This document shows positions 1-8,522 of a stretch of DNA of 50,696 nt, piece by piece. The stretch comes from Seongchinamella sediminis. Its GTDB lineage: Bacteria > Pseudomonadota > Gammaproteobacteria > Pseudomonadales > Halieaceae. The DNA is taken from positions 1 to 50,696 of the forward strand of contig NZ_QRAN01000024.1 of NCBI RefSeq assembly GCF_003457605.1, written 5' to 3'. Position 1 is the first letter of the stretch. Each line of letters opens with the position of its first letter. The notes below the pieces were generated by a model. That model saw only the letters and a list, made by a program, of their open reading frames with translations, searched no databases and was not told the origin of the DNA. Position numbers and translations under genes: made by a program.

Positions 1-16
1 CGTATTATGATGTGCC

Positions 17-90
17 AAGGCTTGAATCTCCCGAGTTTTACAGTGTTTGTTCGCACTTCCATTGTACCAACTTGTTGAGATTCAAGCCTT
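17..90. repeat. 14-bp inverted repeat with 46-nt spacer
   Basis: AAGGCTTGAATCTC at 17-30 is the exact reverse complement of GAGATTCAAGCCTT at 77-90. The stop codon of the truncated MscS-like gene (82-84, minus strand) lies inside the right arm. This could be the end of a small mobile element, a scar that cut the channel gene, or a long-loop hairpin. There is no U-tract placed as in a normal terminator. Confidence 0.6.
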
Positions 91-801
91 TTTTATGTCT
101 GATTTATGGGACAGCAGTGATATCGTGTATTTTAGCCACTTCGGCATGGCTTCAATAAAACTGGATGGAATCATCCAGCCGCCCATAGCGAGGTAGGATC
201 GCATCTGAGCGTAGTTTTTCAGCGGAACGTCTCGACGATATGGCAAACCGCCGACATTGTCGTAAAACTCTCGCACCCGAGCCACAGTCAAGCTACTGAA
301 AACGAACTCCCCTGCCCTCGGTCCATCAGCAACGCGCTCCAAAGTAATTTCTGTATTAGGAATAGTCCAGCTAATCCGCCGCCCAATACTCTTTGCCTCC
401 TCGTCGTCGGCTTCTGCAAACACCGACGCATCGGGTATTTGATCCCAGGTTGGCAGCTCAATTCGAGAAAGAACATCGTACAGGTGATGAATAGCATCAC
501 GACCCAACTCGCGACGGGCCGCTGGTGGAACGGCACTCAAGTCAAGCATTCTTTCCAGATCCCGCTCAAACTCAAGCTTACGAAAATAACCCGCGCGTGT
601 AGGGACTCCACGGTACTCCTCAAGAAGAAGATCTGAAAGTTCATCGGACGTCGTCAGAAAGGTATTCAGCGTCGCCCTGGGACTGGATAGATCAGGCGGT
701 TTCAGTGGGAATTGGGTATCGGCGGCATAGACGGCGGGCGCCAACACCGCCAGAAACGGAAACAATACACAGGGTATCAACATCGCCAGGAAATTCTTCA
801 T
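82..801 (-). pseudogene. truncated MscS-family mechanosensitive channel, N-terminal domain only
   Basis: The 239-residue product has a signal peptide ending near AVYAA (residues 22-27). It then has the periplasmic N-terminal region I recognise from gammaproteobacterial MscS-like channels, with the PLKPPD.SSPRATL opening and the PNTEI..ERV.DGPRAGEFVFS block. In full-length relatives this region leads into several membrane helices and the MscS beta domain. Here the frame ends at about residue 239, just after the PKWLKYT region, and no membrane segment or MscS domain follows. The stop lies in one arm of the 17-90 inverted repeat, which suggests truncation by an insertion or rearrangement. What remains could at most be a secreted domain. 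The family call is by eye from conserved blocks and is fairly good; loss of function is an inference. Confidence 0.6.
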
Positions 802-973
802 GACACATTACCGTGAAGCAGCCAAAGCTGATAAACGTTGACGGACACACCAGCTCCTTGCACGTCTTTTGTGCTCAGGAATAATTATTGCGTTCCCAAT
901 ATGCAGGCACTCCCCGGGGGCGAGTGGACTGGTATTGTAGAAACGCGAATTCTCTTGTTTTCATTGTCGGTGA

Positions 974-2011
974 TTAGAAGCGTTGAAGGTAGTCATTCAT
1001 CGCAATACCGATGCCAAAACGCTCCATATCGTAATCGTAGTCCAGCAGGCTCTCGCCATAGCCATTATAGTATTGTGCGTAGATGCGAAATACTTTGCTG
1101 ATGGGGTAGCTCCAGGTCAGCTCGAAGGACGTCTCCTGCGTACCGGGCCGCAGCATTGCGGTAACCGTATTGCGATTCGGTGCCCAGACCGCGCGCAGAT
1201 CACCGTATCCGTAGTAGCGATGCATTCCGGGGTTGTCGTCGTCCTCCTCGTCTTCAGGAATCCGGTACCAGGCCCTGGCAAGAACCCCCAGATCGTCGGT
1301 GATGGAGATAGCGCTTTTGGCCATTATGCGATTCCAACTCCTGGAATACCGCTGGCTCTGCCCGTTCGACTGGTGGTTGAAGCCCAGTGACCACCCGGCA
1401 ATCTTTAAGCCCAGTAAATCGTATTCGCTGAAGTCTCGCACGAAAACCTCCGGTTCATAATTCGTCTCGCGAAACGGCGCAGAAAATTCGTCATTGAACA
1501 ACTGCCAGTAAGACCTGGAAGTGTAAGAAACGAATGTGTCGAAATTGGTTCCGAACATTTGCCGCCATACTGGCGCCTTTATGCTGACCTGAAACTGCAT
1601 TTCATCGTCCTGCACTGGATCCACTGAGTCGGTCTGGTCTTCAAACGGGGCTTGGTTGGGTTGGTCCATGACCGTGTACAGGATGTAGTTGGGCAGGTTC
1701 GCCGTGATAGCGAAGGGACGCTCCTCGATTTCCGACTCAACTTCGTAGCGAGAAGCAATAACGTCCTGTTGTTCGTATACAGGCAAAGACGTTAGAACTT
1801 TCTCTTCTTCTATAGACACTCTGTCCAGGGCAGTCGCACAAGCCTTGCGAAGTTCCCCAATGCTGGTCGACTCGTCCGCAGAGGCAATGGCCTTTAGCAT
1901 GCACCTATCCAGATCGCTTGCCAATACTGGCGAGGGTGCAACTACAGGGCTGGCAATCAGCAAAGCCAGAGCCCAAGCGGCAAACTGAGGTGCTCGAAAT
2001 TTCATTTTCAT
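974..2011 (-). CDS. pldA: outer membrane phospholipase A (OMPLA)
   Basis: This is a 345-residue outer-membrane calcium-dependent phospholipase A1 that hydrolyses acyl chains of phospholipids in the outer leaflet. The catalytic block GFNHQSNGQS...SRSWN is intact: it gives the His-x-Ser pair and the Asn twelve residues after the Ser, as in E. coli OMPLA. The start at 2011 (MKMKF) has AGGAG seven bases upstream and gives a clean signal peptide ending near VLAS. The open frame extends 30 codons further upstream without a better ribosome site. The region between the signal and the barrel (about residues 35-110), with a DLDRCMLKAI segment and a C-rich helix, is longer than in E. coli; such an N-terminal extension occurs in other marine OMPLA proteins. 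The protein ends in F, as outer-membrane barrels usually do. It sits 102 bases downstream of the next barrel gene on the same strand. Confidence 0.95.
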   Translation of the reverse strand: MKMKFRAPQFAAWALALLIASPVVAPSPVLASDLDRCMLKAIASADESTSIGELRKACATALDRVSIEEEKVLTSLPVYEQQDVIASRYEVESEIEERPFAITANLPNYILYTVMDQPNQAPFEDQTDSVDPVQDDEMQFQVSIKAPVWRQMFGTNFDTFVSYTSRSYWQLFNDEFSAPFRETNYEPEVFVRDFSEYDLLGLKIAGWSLGFNHQSNGQSQRYSRSWNRIMAKSAISITDDLGVLARAWYRIPEDEEDDDNPGMHRYYGYGDLRAVWAPNRNTVTAMLRPGTQETSFELTWSYPISKVFRIYAQYYNGYGESLLDYDYDMERFGIGIAMNDYLQRF

Positions 2012-2112
2012 CGACTGCTCCTGCCGTTCGGTAGAAAGATTCAGATTGACTGACGCCAGCCGTGACATCCAGGCGTGTGGACTCGGGTTGTTATTCTTCA
2101 TCGCAAGACCTC

Positions 2113-3000
2113 CTACCAGGGAAGTGGAACCACGGGACCCAGAGAAAAGCGAATCTGGAAGTCAGGCCCAAGACTGTCAGCCTGCTTTACGAATTGCCAA
2201 TACTGCAGGCTCAACTTCCAGGGGGTTTTGCCAAAGCGGGTGGTCTTGGAAAATCCGACTCCAACCGGCAGGGTCCATTTCTCCTCTCCAGGCGACGCCT
2301 CATGGTTGTAGCTGAAAGTAGGTGAACCGGTAATTTGCCAGCCGTCGCTCAGGTTCACGACATAGAAATACTGCCCCCCCGTGATACTGGTGTCGAAGTC
2401 ATCGTTACCACCCACGTCCCATTGATGAGTTACCAGCAGACCGAGAACACCCCAATCGAAGATCTGGGCGACAGCCGCCTCGGGCCCCAACAGATACTGA
2501 CCCAGGCCGACGGCATCGTCGGTGGCAGTATCCAGGGTCCCCACCACGCCACCGACCAGGACCAGTTTGCTGGGCAGTGTTTTACCGATAGCCACGTCAA
2601 AACCGATGTCACCCAGTTCTACATCAGAATCGTTGAATGCCCCGGACAGAATACCGAACTGGCCGTCTTCTGTAGGAAAAACATCAGCGCCGCCAACCCG
2701 TGGAATCGGCTGCTTATACAATACTGGAATGTTGGGACGAACGAAGAGGTTCACTCCTTCCGCCAGCGGGTAAGGCAGCACGGGCTGGAAGCTGACGCGG
2801 TATGCCTCCTGACCGTCGGCCCCGGGCAGATCGCCCTTATAGCTTGTGTAGTCCAAGTTAAAATTGAGAGTACCAAGGGTGGTGTTGGGATTAGCCAGCT
2901 CTCGCGCGATCTCCTCATTGCTCTGCTCCTCCTGCGCTGAAAGGCCCGAACCCGTCAATGCGAACGCCAGTCCTGCCAACAATGATGTGTGTCTTTTCAT
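2113..3000 (-). CDS. outer membrane beta-barrel protein of the neuromedin U/transporter-annotated family
   Basis: The 295-residue product has a signal peptide (cleavage near LSAQE) and then the opening LANPNTTLGTLNFNLDY. This is typical of bacterial outer-membrane proteins that databases label neuromedin U or simply transporter. Alternating beta-strand sequence runs to the C-terminus. Its substrate is unknown. It is the second of three consecutive minus-strand genes for outer-membrane proteins (OprB-like, this one, PldA), so they may share a surface-remodelling or uptake role. The family name comes from a historical misannotation and implies no relation to the mammalian hormone. No function beyond an outer-membrane barrel can be supported. 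Confidence 0.7.
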   Translation of the reverse strand: MKRHTSLLAGLAFALTGSGLSAQEEQSNEEIARELANPNTTLGTLNFNLDYTSYKGDLPGADGQEAYRVSFQPVLPYPLAEGVNLFVRPNIPVLYKQPIPRVGGADVFPTEDGQFGILSGAFNDSDVELGDIGFDVAIGKTLPSKLVLVGGVVGTLDTATDDAVGLGQYLLGPEAAVAQIFDWGVLGLLVTHQWDVGGNDDFDTSITGGQYFYVVNLSDGWQITGSPTFSYNHEASPGEEKWTLPVGVGFSKTTRFGKTPWKLSLQYWQFVKQADSLGPDFQIRFSLGPVVPLPW

Positions 3001-3054
3001 CTGATTTCTCTCATTTTTTTCGTGACATGGATGGTGGTTTGTTTTTGAACTGAA

Positions 3055-4290
3055 TCACAATGCGGCTCTCAGGCGGAGGCCGAAAAAGGTGCTCCAGTCG
3101 TCAGTTGCATTGAGGGCTGGATTCCGGATGACCTGGACACTTGGCGTAAGCGCGATTTCCTGAGTGAGTTGAAGATGCTGGAAAAGTTCGAGGGAATACT
3201 GGTCGCCGAGATTCGTTCCGTAGACGGAAGGGTTGGGACGATTCCAGTTCAATCCGACACCGAACACGGAATGTCCCGGGTTCCAGGTAAAGTCAAAACC
3301 GGTGCTGAGCGAGGCTTCGTAGGGGCTGTCCCCATCGTCCGCCCATCCGGCCCGTAGAAACTGCGTGAAGCCGCTATCGGCGCTTGTTGTGATCGAGGCG
3401 CTGATGCCCCAGCCGTCGGGAGTTCCGGCGCGGCTGCGCTCGTCGACTTGCCAGAGTGTGACGTGCGCGTTGTTGAGGATCACTTCCTCTCGACTGGAAG
3501 CCCAGCCCAACTCAAGCGACTTGAAGGTCTCAAAGTCATTGACCAAGCTGTCAAATCCATCGCCGAGATTGGTGGCATCGCCATTAGCATCGGCGATTAG
3601 TCCCCCGAGGTAGAGGTGGTCTGTCAGGAATCCCGCGACAACGGCGCCGAGAGCACCGTCAGGGATGCCGCCCATGGCTCCGGATCCATTCAGGAAGGCG
3701 TTGTTGGTGAAGCGGGTCCACGGACTGGCAAGCGGGTAAACGTCGACGTAGTCGCTGGTGTCCAGGAAACCGATGTTGAGAGCTCCACGCCCGCCACCAA
3801 ACAGCTGACTCCAGAACAGGTGGGTAGCCCTGAATCCCTGATCGTTGAATCCTACGCTGGTGACCCCGGCGTAACCAAGCTCGTCGGCGAAAGCTCCTGG
3901 AGCCTGGTCGGTGTAGGCATGGCGGTGTTCGAATTTAAAGACGAGGCTACCGTTGTTCTTCTTACCGCGATTGAACAGCTCCCAATTGCCATAGCCACGG
4001 AAGACCCCGCTTGCCGCAGTGCTGGCACCAATACTGTCGGTCGCGACCAGTCCCAGTGACGTATAGTCAATCCCGAAAGTCAGACCGGTCCGTTCCTTCA
4101 CACCCGTCTTCCACGAGTCAATGTCGTTCTGCAGGTCAACTCCGAGAAGATCAGGCTTGTCTATTTCGTCTGCCGCAAGCTGGGAGCTCACCGCGGCTGG
4201 ACCGGCGAGTTCCCTGGCGCTGTCCTGCGCGTGAAGCAGTGGAGCAGCAGCCCAAAGAAGAGCAAATGCAACCATGCCTCGAAGTGACAT
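3055..4290 (-). CDS. carbohydrate-selective porin, OprB-like
   Basis: The mature protein has the features of OprB-type porins: a DSWKTGVKERTGLTFGIDY opening, the GYGNWELFNRG and VFKFEHRH strands, and a C-terminal strand WSTFFGLRLRAAL. OprB porins admit sugars and other small polar molecules. With the start at 4290 the product is 411 residues with a signal peptide (FALLWAAAPLLHAQD). No clear ribosome site precedes that ATG. An ATG 30 bases upstream (4320) has GGAG four bases before it and is an equally possible start. The open frame reaches 4440, but the extra N-terminal residues look non-coding. It is probably the promoter-proximal gene of the 2113-4290 group. Confidence 0.75.
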   Translation of the reverse strand: MSLRGMVAFALLWAAAPLLHAQDSARELAGPAAVSSQLAADEIDKPDLLGVDLQNDIDSWKTGVKERTGLTFGIDYTSLGLVATDSIGASTAASGVFRGYGNWELFNRGKKNNGSLVFKFEHRHAYTDQAPGAFADELGYAGVTSVGFNDQGFRATHLFWSQLFGGGRGALNIGFLDTSDYVDVYPLASPWTRFTNNAFLNGSGAMGGIPDGALGAVVAGFLTDHLYLGGLIADANGDATNLGDGFDSLVNDFETFKSLELGWASSREEVILNNAHVTLWQVDERSRAGTPDGWGISASITTSADSGFTQFLRAGWADDGDSPYEASLSTGFDFTWNPGHSVFGVGLNWNRPNPSVYGTNLGDQYSLELFQHLQLTQEIALTPSVQVIRNPALNATDDWSTFFGLRLRAAL

Positions 4291-4732
4291 TTTACGACAT
4301 GTAATAAAGAAACAAATCATCAGGCTCCAGTTTCGGGACTGAGACCGCCAGCAAGTGTGCGACGATAACGCCGCATCGCTTGCAAGAGTCCATCCATCAG
4401 ATCGGCCGCGAGCATCACTCAGAACGTATGCATAGAACATTGTATACTCGATAAGCTTGTCTTAGCGGGATGCAACTTGCCCTCAAACACCGTGCCACCA
4501 ACCTGGCCCACGTTCCGAAGCCTTTTGCCACGATATATCCTGGCTATCCTGAGTCTATCCATAAGTTTACTGAAAAGCATTGTGCATCATGCCTTCTTTG
4601 TCTGACGCGAGAGCACCGATTGATCTACAAGTGTCTTGGGTTTTTGCCATAGACCTCTAATGCCGTAGCTTGGACAGGGCTCGAAACATTACTAACCAGC
4701 ATCTTAGTGAAAAGTGTTTTTTGATATGTTCG
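4291..4732. other. intergenic region with no supported gene
   Basis: This gap lies between the OprB-like gene and the M81 gene, both on the minus strand. Several short open frames exist, but none has a ribosome site or recognisable protein sequence. It must contain the promoter of the porin gene, but I could not assign clear -35/-10 boxes. No strong hairpin with a T-tract was seen. Confidence 0.4.
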
Positions 4733-6397
4733 CTAACCCACAATACTAAACTTTGCGTTTTCATCGAGAGGGTAAATGGGATACGTTAACTGGGTGTGCT
4801 CGAAAAGCGTAATATCGCGACTGGTGGTTCCGGGAACATCAGCGATCAACAACTTGTCGGTGAAGTTTTCATAGAACGCTCGAAAGTGCATCCCGCTTTT
4901 GACACCGATGACGTCATATTCCTGAATGATGATGCCATGTGGCCGTCCCTGCGTATCATCGTAGGTCTGGCATAGGCCGGAAATAACGATGACATCCACC
5001 GTATTCTCGGCTTCGATGACCAACCTGGCGGTAGGGCCAAGCTGGAATGGGCCGTTGAAAGCGGTCCCCCCGCGAACGATCTCATTCCCATCCGAAAGGG
5101 ACTTGACATAGGCTTTGGTCTTGATCGGTTCGCCCGCCAATTTCTCAAATTTGCCACCGAGGTCCACATCGATTGTCGCTCCGACACCGGCGGCGACTGC
5201 GGCCTTTGCGGTTTCCGGATCGTGTATGGACATGAAAGCGACTTTCCCCAAGCCTTTGGTCTCCATAAGGGCCTTCAGCAGGTGGGTGCCGCCACCGCCG
5301 GCTCCGCCACCCGGATTATCCGCAGCGTCCCCAATCACGATCGGGGTATGGTCGATGACATCGCCTTTCGTTGGCAATTCACGAACATAGTGGCCGTCCC
5401 TCTCGAGCATGACCAGCACAGAGCCCATAGTTTTATCCAAAGGTTCTAAGGGGATGATGGACTCTTTCCGGTGATCCCATATCCACTGCGCCAGTTCGTC
5501 CACCAGTTGTTGTGCCAGCTCGAGGTTATTTTCGGTCGTGACCATCGGGTACACGCCACAAAAATTGCTGTCCTGGTATGGGAAACCATGCATCACAGAG
5601 CAGTTGAGAACACCGGGCCGCTTTTCTATTTCAATGCACTTTTCTTTAAGTCGATTTGCAAAGGTGCCCTCCTCTTCGGTATTGCTCATCCCCATCATCA
5701 GGGGCACTTTGCGATAGGCGGGCGTAGGATGCGATTCTCCTGCCAGGATTGCAGCGCCGCGATACATGGCATCACGTGCACATGCATTCATATCCATATG
5801 AGGATATTGTTTGCAGGCACTGAAGAAATTCATGTTGTCCACCATTTTATCGGTGATCTTGCCATGCAGATCGCCCGACCAGACGATCATCGTGTCCTTT
5901 CCTACGAGTTTTCTGACTGACTCCGCCAAGTCTCCTTCAAGATCGGGCGTGCTATTCACCATGCCGGCACCGTGAACAGAGAGGTAAACGATGTCCATCG
6001 GTAACTGTGTTTTCAGCGTGCCCAAGATGTCCTTTTTCGCATCTTTCCAGGCCTGATCGTTCACCGTGCTAAAGCACCAGTCTACATAGAACATGACCCC
6101 CGGGAGCAGTTCCCAGCCCTCTTCCTCGCAGACATCCACTGCCCCACCAATGGCAGTCCCTTTTATCTGCTTCTTGATCTGATCGCCGCGGAAAACGCGC
6201 ATTCTGTCCAGCGTGGTTTCGCCCATGCCTTCGGTGAGGTAGGTGTTGGTTTCATGGAAAAAACCAACATAGGAGACTCTCAATTTTTTTGAACTTGTCA
6301 TTTCCCTCTCACTTTTCCCCGTTAGCGCAAACAAGGGTGTTGATGCTGCAGCAACACCTGCAGACCCGGCTAGCGAAATAAATTTTCTGCGTTTCAT
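4733..6397 (-). CDS. M81-family zinc metallopeptidase, MlrC-like, with twin-arginine signal
   Basis: The 554-residue product belongs to the M81/MlrC family. Its best-known member cleaves the linear products of the cyanobacterial toxin microcystin. Visible motifs are HETNTY at residue 48, SVHGAG (H142), GDLHGK (D176, H178) and YPHMD (H200). The D-x-H and the His 22 residues later have the spacing of the zinc ligands in MlrC, and the preceding Glu49 and His142 also match conserved positions. The C-terminal MlrC domain follows, with DAADNPGGGAGG near 365. The N-terminus MKRRKFISLAG plus a hydrophobic stretch looks like a Tat signal, so export in folded form with metal is likely. At 554 residues it is somewhat longer than typical MlrC because of the signal. 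It is separated from the next hydrolase gene by an IS200-type insertion, so an original operon may have been split. The substrate is unknown. Confidence 0.85.
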   Translation of the reverse strand: MKRRKFISLAGSAGVAAASTPLFALTGKSEREMTSSKKLRVSYVGFFHETNTYLTEGMGETTLDRMRVFRGDQIKKQIKGTAIGGAVDVCEEEGWELLPGVMFYVDWCFSTVNDQAWKDAKKDILGTLKTQLPMDIVYLSVHGAGMVNSTPDLEGDLAESVRKLVGKDTMIVWSGDLHGKITDKMVDNMNFFSACKQYPHMDMNACARDAMYRGAAILAGESHPTPAYRKVPLMMGMSNTEEEGTFANRLKEKCIEIEKRPGVLNCSVMHGFPYQDSNFCGVYPMVTTENNLELAQQLVDELAQWIWDHRKESIIPLEPLDKTMGSVLVMLERDGHYVRELPTKGDVIDHTPIVIGDAADNPGGGAGGGGTHLLKALMETKGLGKVAFMSIHDPETAKAAVAAGVGATIDVDLGGKFEKLAGEPIKTKAYVKSLSDGNEIVRGGTAFNGPFQLGPTARLVIEAENTVDVIVISGLCQTYDDTQGRPHGIIIQEYDVIGVKSGMHFRAFYENFTDKLLIADVPGTTSRDITLFEHTQLTYPIYPLDENAKFSIVG

Positions 6398-6442
6398 GAG
6401 CTTTGGTTGCTATCTATACGATGTTTTAGTTTAGCGTAGAAA

Positions 6443-7090
6443 CCCACGTCCTTAGGACGTGGTCATGAGTGACAGGCTCGGCCTGTTACGAAAGGAACGG
6501 CCCATGCTATATCTCCAAGTTGAGTTGTGCCGACAACTGAACTAAGGAGAAATAACGATGAGCCGTTTTGAGAAGTTAACGCATGTACTCTGGCATTGCC
6601 AGTACCATATTGTATGGGTTCCCAAGTACCGATTCAGGGTACTGAAGGGTGATATAGCGCGGGAGGTGAACAATTGCATTCAAGTCTACAGCAGCAGAAT
6701 CGGTTGCCAGGTGGTAGAACTGAATGTGCAGCAGGATCACGTTCATCTATTGGTGAAGGTGCCGCCGAAAGTATCGATATCCCGATTGATGGGTGTAGTG
6801 AAGGGGAAAAGTGCCCTGAGGTTGTTCACGAGATTTCCGTATCTGAAGCAGAGGCCTTATTGGGGAAACCATTTCTGGGCGAAGGGCTATTGCGTCGATA
6901 CGGTGGGGTTAGATGCGGACATGATACGCAAGTATGTAAAGTATCAGGAGAAGCAGGAACAGCGCCAAATCCAGATGAATCTGAGCAGATGATGAGTAAT
7001 GGCACGACTCGAGCCAGCCTTCTCAGAAGGCTGGCATTACTGCCCCCTTATAGGGGGCATAAGGCAAGTCTGCGTTCTATGAACGCAGAT
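6443..7090 (+). mobile_element. IS200/IS605-type insertion sequence
   Basis: A single-gene element carries hairpins at both sides, as IS200 elements do. On the left are CCACGTCC-TTA-GGACGTGG (6444-6462) and ACAGGC-TCG-GCCTGT (6472-6486). On the right are GCCAGCCTT/AAGGCTGGC (7013-7035), TGCCCCCT/AGGGGGCA (7041-7059) and TCTGCGTTC-TAT-GAACGCAGA (7069-7089). There are no terminal inverted repeats or target duplication, as expected for single-strand transposition. The exact ends are approximate. It lies between the M81 gene and the stop codon of the next amidohydrolase (7093), touching neither reading frame. Confidence 0.8.
6558..6992 (+). CDS. tnpA: IS200/IS605-family Y1 transposase TnpA
   Basis: This is a 144-residue HUH single-strand transposase. 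The HUH motif is in DHVHLLV (about residues 60-66) and the candidate nucleophilic tyrosine is in the RKYVKYQEKQE helix (about 125-132). The opening KLTHVLWHCQYHIVWVPKYR is typical of the IS200 branch. AAGGAG lies upstream of the ATG (6545-6550). The length is normal for TnpA, with no frameshift or stop, so it is probably functional. No accessory tnpB gene is present. Confidence 0.92.
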   Translation: MSRFEKLTHVLWHCQYHIVWVPKYRFRVLKGDIAREVNNCIQVYSSRIGCQVVELNVQQDHVHLLVKVPPKVSISRLMGVVKGKSALRLFTRFPYLKQRPYWGNHFWAKGYCVDTVGLDADMIRKYVKYQEKQEQRQIQMNLSR

Positions 7091-7092
7091 AT

Positions 7093-8436
7093 TTAGTTCA
7101 AAGTGTTTTTATAAATTTTCCCATCTTTCATGATCAGCGCGAGGTTCTTTTCAGGGTCATGGAAGAGGGTTAGGTCTTCCAGCGGATTACCGTTGACCAA
7201 AAGAATGTCGGCTAATGCGCCTTCCTCGATTACGCCCAGCTTGCCCGGATAGGGATTGCGCGGACCGCTCAAGTACAGGATCTCGGCGTTGCCGGCCGTC
7301 GCCTGGTTGAGGATTTCGGCAGCCGTGAACCATTTCAATCGATTGGTCAGTTCATAGGATTGCTCTTTTTTCTGTTCAGCGTTGTCGACGAAATCGCTCC
7401 CAATAGTGATTTTGGCTTTGTACTTCTTGGCCAGCTTCATCATGTTGTCGAGACCTTCTTTAGCCTGTCTTTGTCGACTCTTACTGCCTTCACTCCAATT
7501 GTCCGGTGGATCAGACAGAAATACACCGGTCTGGGTGTTCAAGAAGGCGCCTTTCTCCACCAGCAACTTCATCGTCTCTTCAGTCATCAGGTTGCCATGA
7601 TCTATGGCCATCGCACCGGCTTCCAATGCCAGGCGCGTGCCCTTGTCGTTGTAGCTGTGGACAGCGAGGTACGTATTCCATCGCTTGGCCTCTTCCGCGG
7701 CCGCCTTGATCTCCTCGAACGAGTACTCGCCTATGTCCAGCGGATCATACATGCCGCTCACCGCCCCGCTGGTGAACATCTTCAGGAAGGCTGCCCCCTG
7801 GCGCATCTGAAGACGCGCGGCGCTCAGCACCTCGGGCACGCCATCGGCGATCACGGTACCCCCGTTGTACTCGCCCTCGGTCCACGCAGGGCCGCCCAAC
7901 TGACGCGGTCGCTGTGTCGGCGGCCTCAGATCGCCATGCCCTGCGGTCATGCCGATTCCGGCGCCGGAGGCCCAGATGCGTGGTCCGGGGAAGTAACCTT
8001 CATCGATGGCCTTCTTGGCGCCCAAAACCTGCCCCCCGGTGTCTCGAACACTGGTAAAGCCGCGCATCAAGGTGTTCTTCGCTTCAGCCAGGGTTCGCGC
8101 CGCAACGTAATCAGGCAGCTGGTTGAACATGACCAAAAAATTCATGTTCAACGACAGATGAACATGGGCATCGATAAGTCCGGGCATCAGCGTGCGCCCG
8201 CCGCCGTCGATCACCGTGCCACCCGCGACAGCAAGCGGTTCGGTCGAAACTGCGGTGATCTTGTTGCCCGTCACCACGACATTGGCATTCTCGATCAGGG
8301 CTTCGTTCACCCCGTCAAAGACATTGACGTTGGTGAACAGGATCGGCCCGTCGGCGTCCTGAGCAGCCGCCGGCATCGCGAAGTTGAGGGCGAGGGCAAG
8401 CGCTGCGGTCAAAACTTTCAGGTTCAGTTTCTGCAT
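7093..8436 (-). CDS. exported amidohydrolase, imidazolonepropionase/prolidase-like
   Basis: The 447-residue metal-dependent amidohydrolase belongs to the group of imidazolonepropionase-like and Xaa-Pro/Xaa-Arg dipeptidase enzymes (COG1228 type). Metal ligands are all visible: H91-x-H93 in IDAHVHLS, a lysine for carboxylation at K219 (AFLKMFTSG), H260 (AVHSYND), H280 (IDHGN) and D348 (GSDF). The signal peptide ends near MPAAAQD, so the enzyme acts in the periplasm, probably on small peptides or N-acyl amides. The substrate cannot be read from the sequence. It lies downstream of the DUF2860 porin on the same strand, and its 3' end abuts the IS200-type element. A short leader repeat (8449-8475) upstream also occurs at 9818-9844. 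Confidence 0.85.
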   Translation of the reverse strand: MQKLNLKVLTAALALALNFAMPAAAQDADGPILFTNVNVFDGVNEALIENANVVVTGNKITAVSTEPLAVAGGTVIDGGGRTLMPGLIDAHVHLSLNMNFLVMFNQLPDYVAARTLAEAKNTLMRGFTSVRDTGGQVLGAKKAIDEGYFPGPRIWASGAGIGMTAGHGDLRPPTQRPRQLGGPAWTEGEYNGGTVIADGVPEVLSAARLQMRQGAAFLKMFTSGAVSGMYDPLDIGEYSFEEIKAAAEEAKRWNTYLAVHSYNDKGTRLALEAGAMAIDHGNLMTEETMKLLVEKGAFLNTQTGVFLSDPPDNWSEGSKSRQRQAKEGLDNMMKLAKKYKAKITIGSDFVDNAEQKKEQSYELTNRLKWFTAAEILNQATAGNAEILYLSGPRNPYPGKLGVIEEGALADILLVNGNPLEDLTLFHDPEKNLALIMKDGKIYKNTLN

Positions 8437-8522
8437 TTCTTTTTCCTCTTTGCTGCGGGCTCGGTGGAGCGTTCATTTAGTACTGTAATCCGGGGGCCCC
8501 GACAGTGTTCGGGACAAGCAAA

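Noticed and set aside
17-90. Intrinsic terminator of the MscS fragment
   Set aside because: The loop is 46 nt, the stop codon lies inside the stem, and no T-tract follows in the minus-strand direction.
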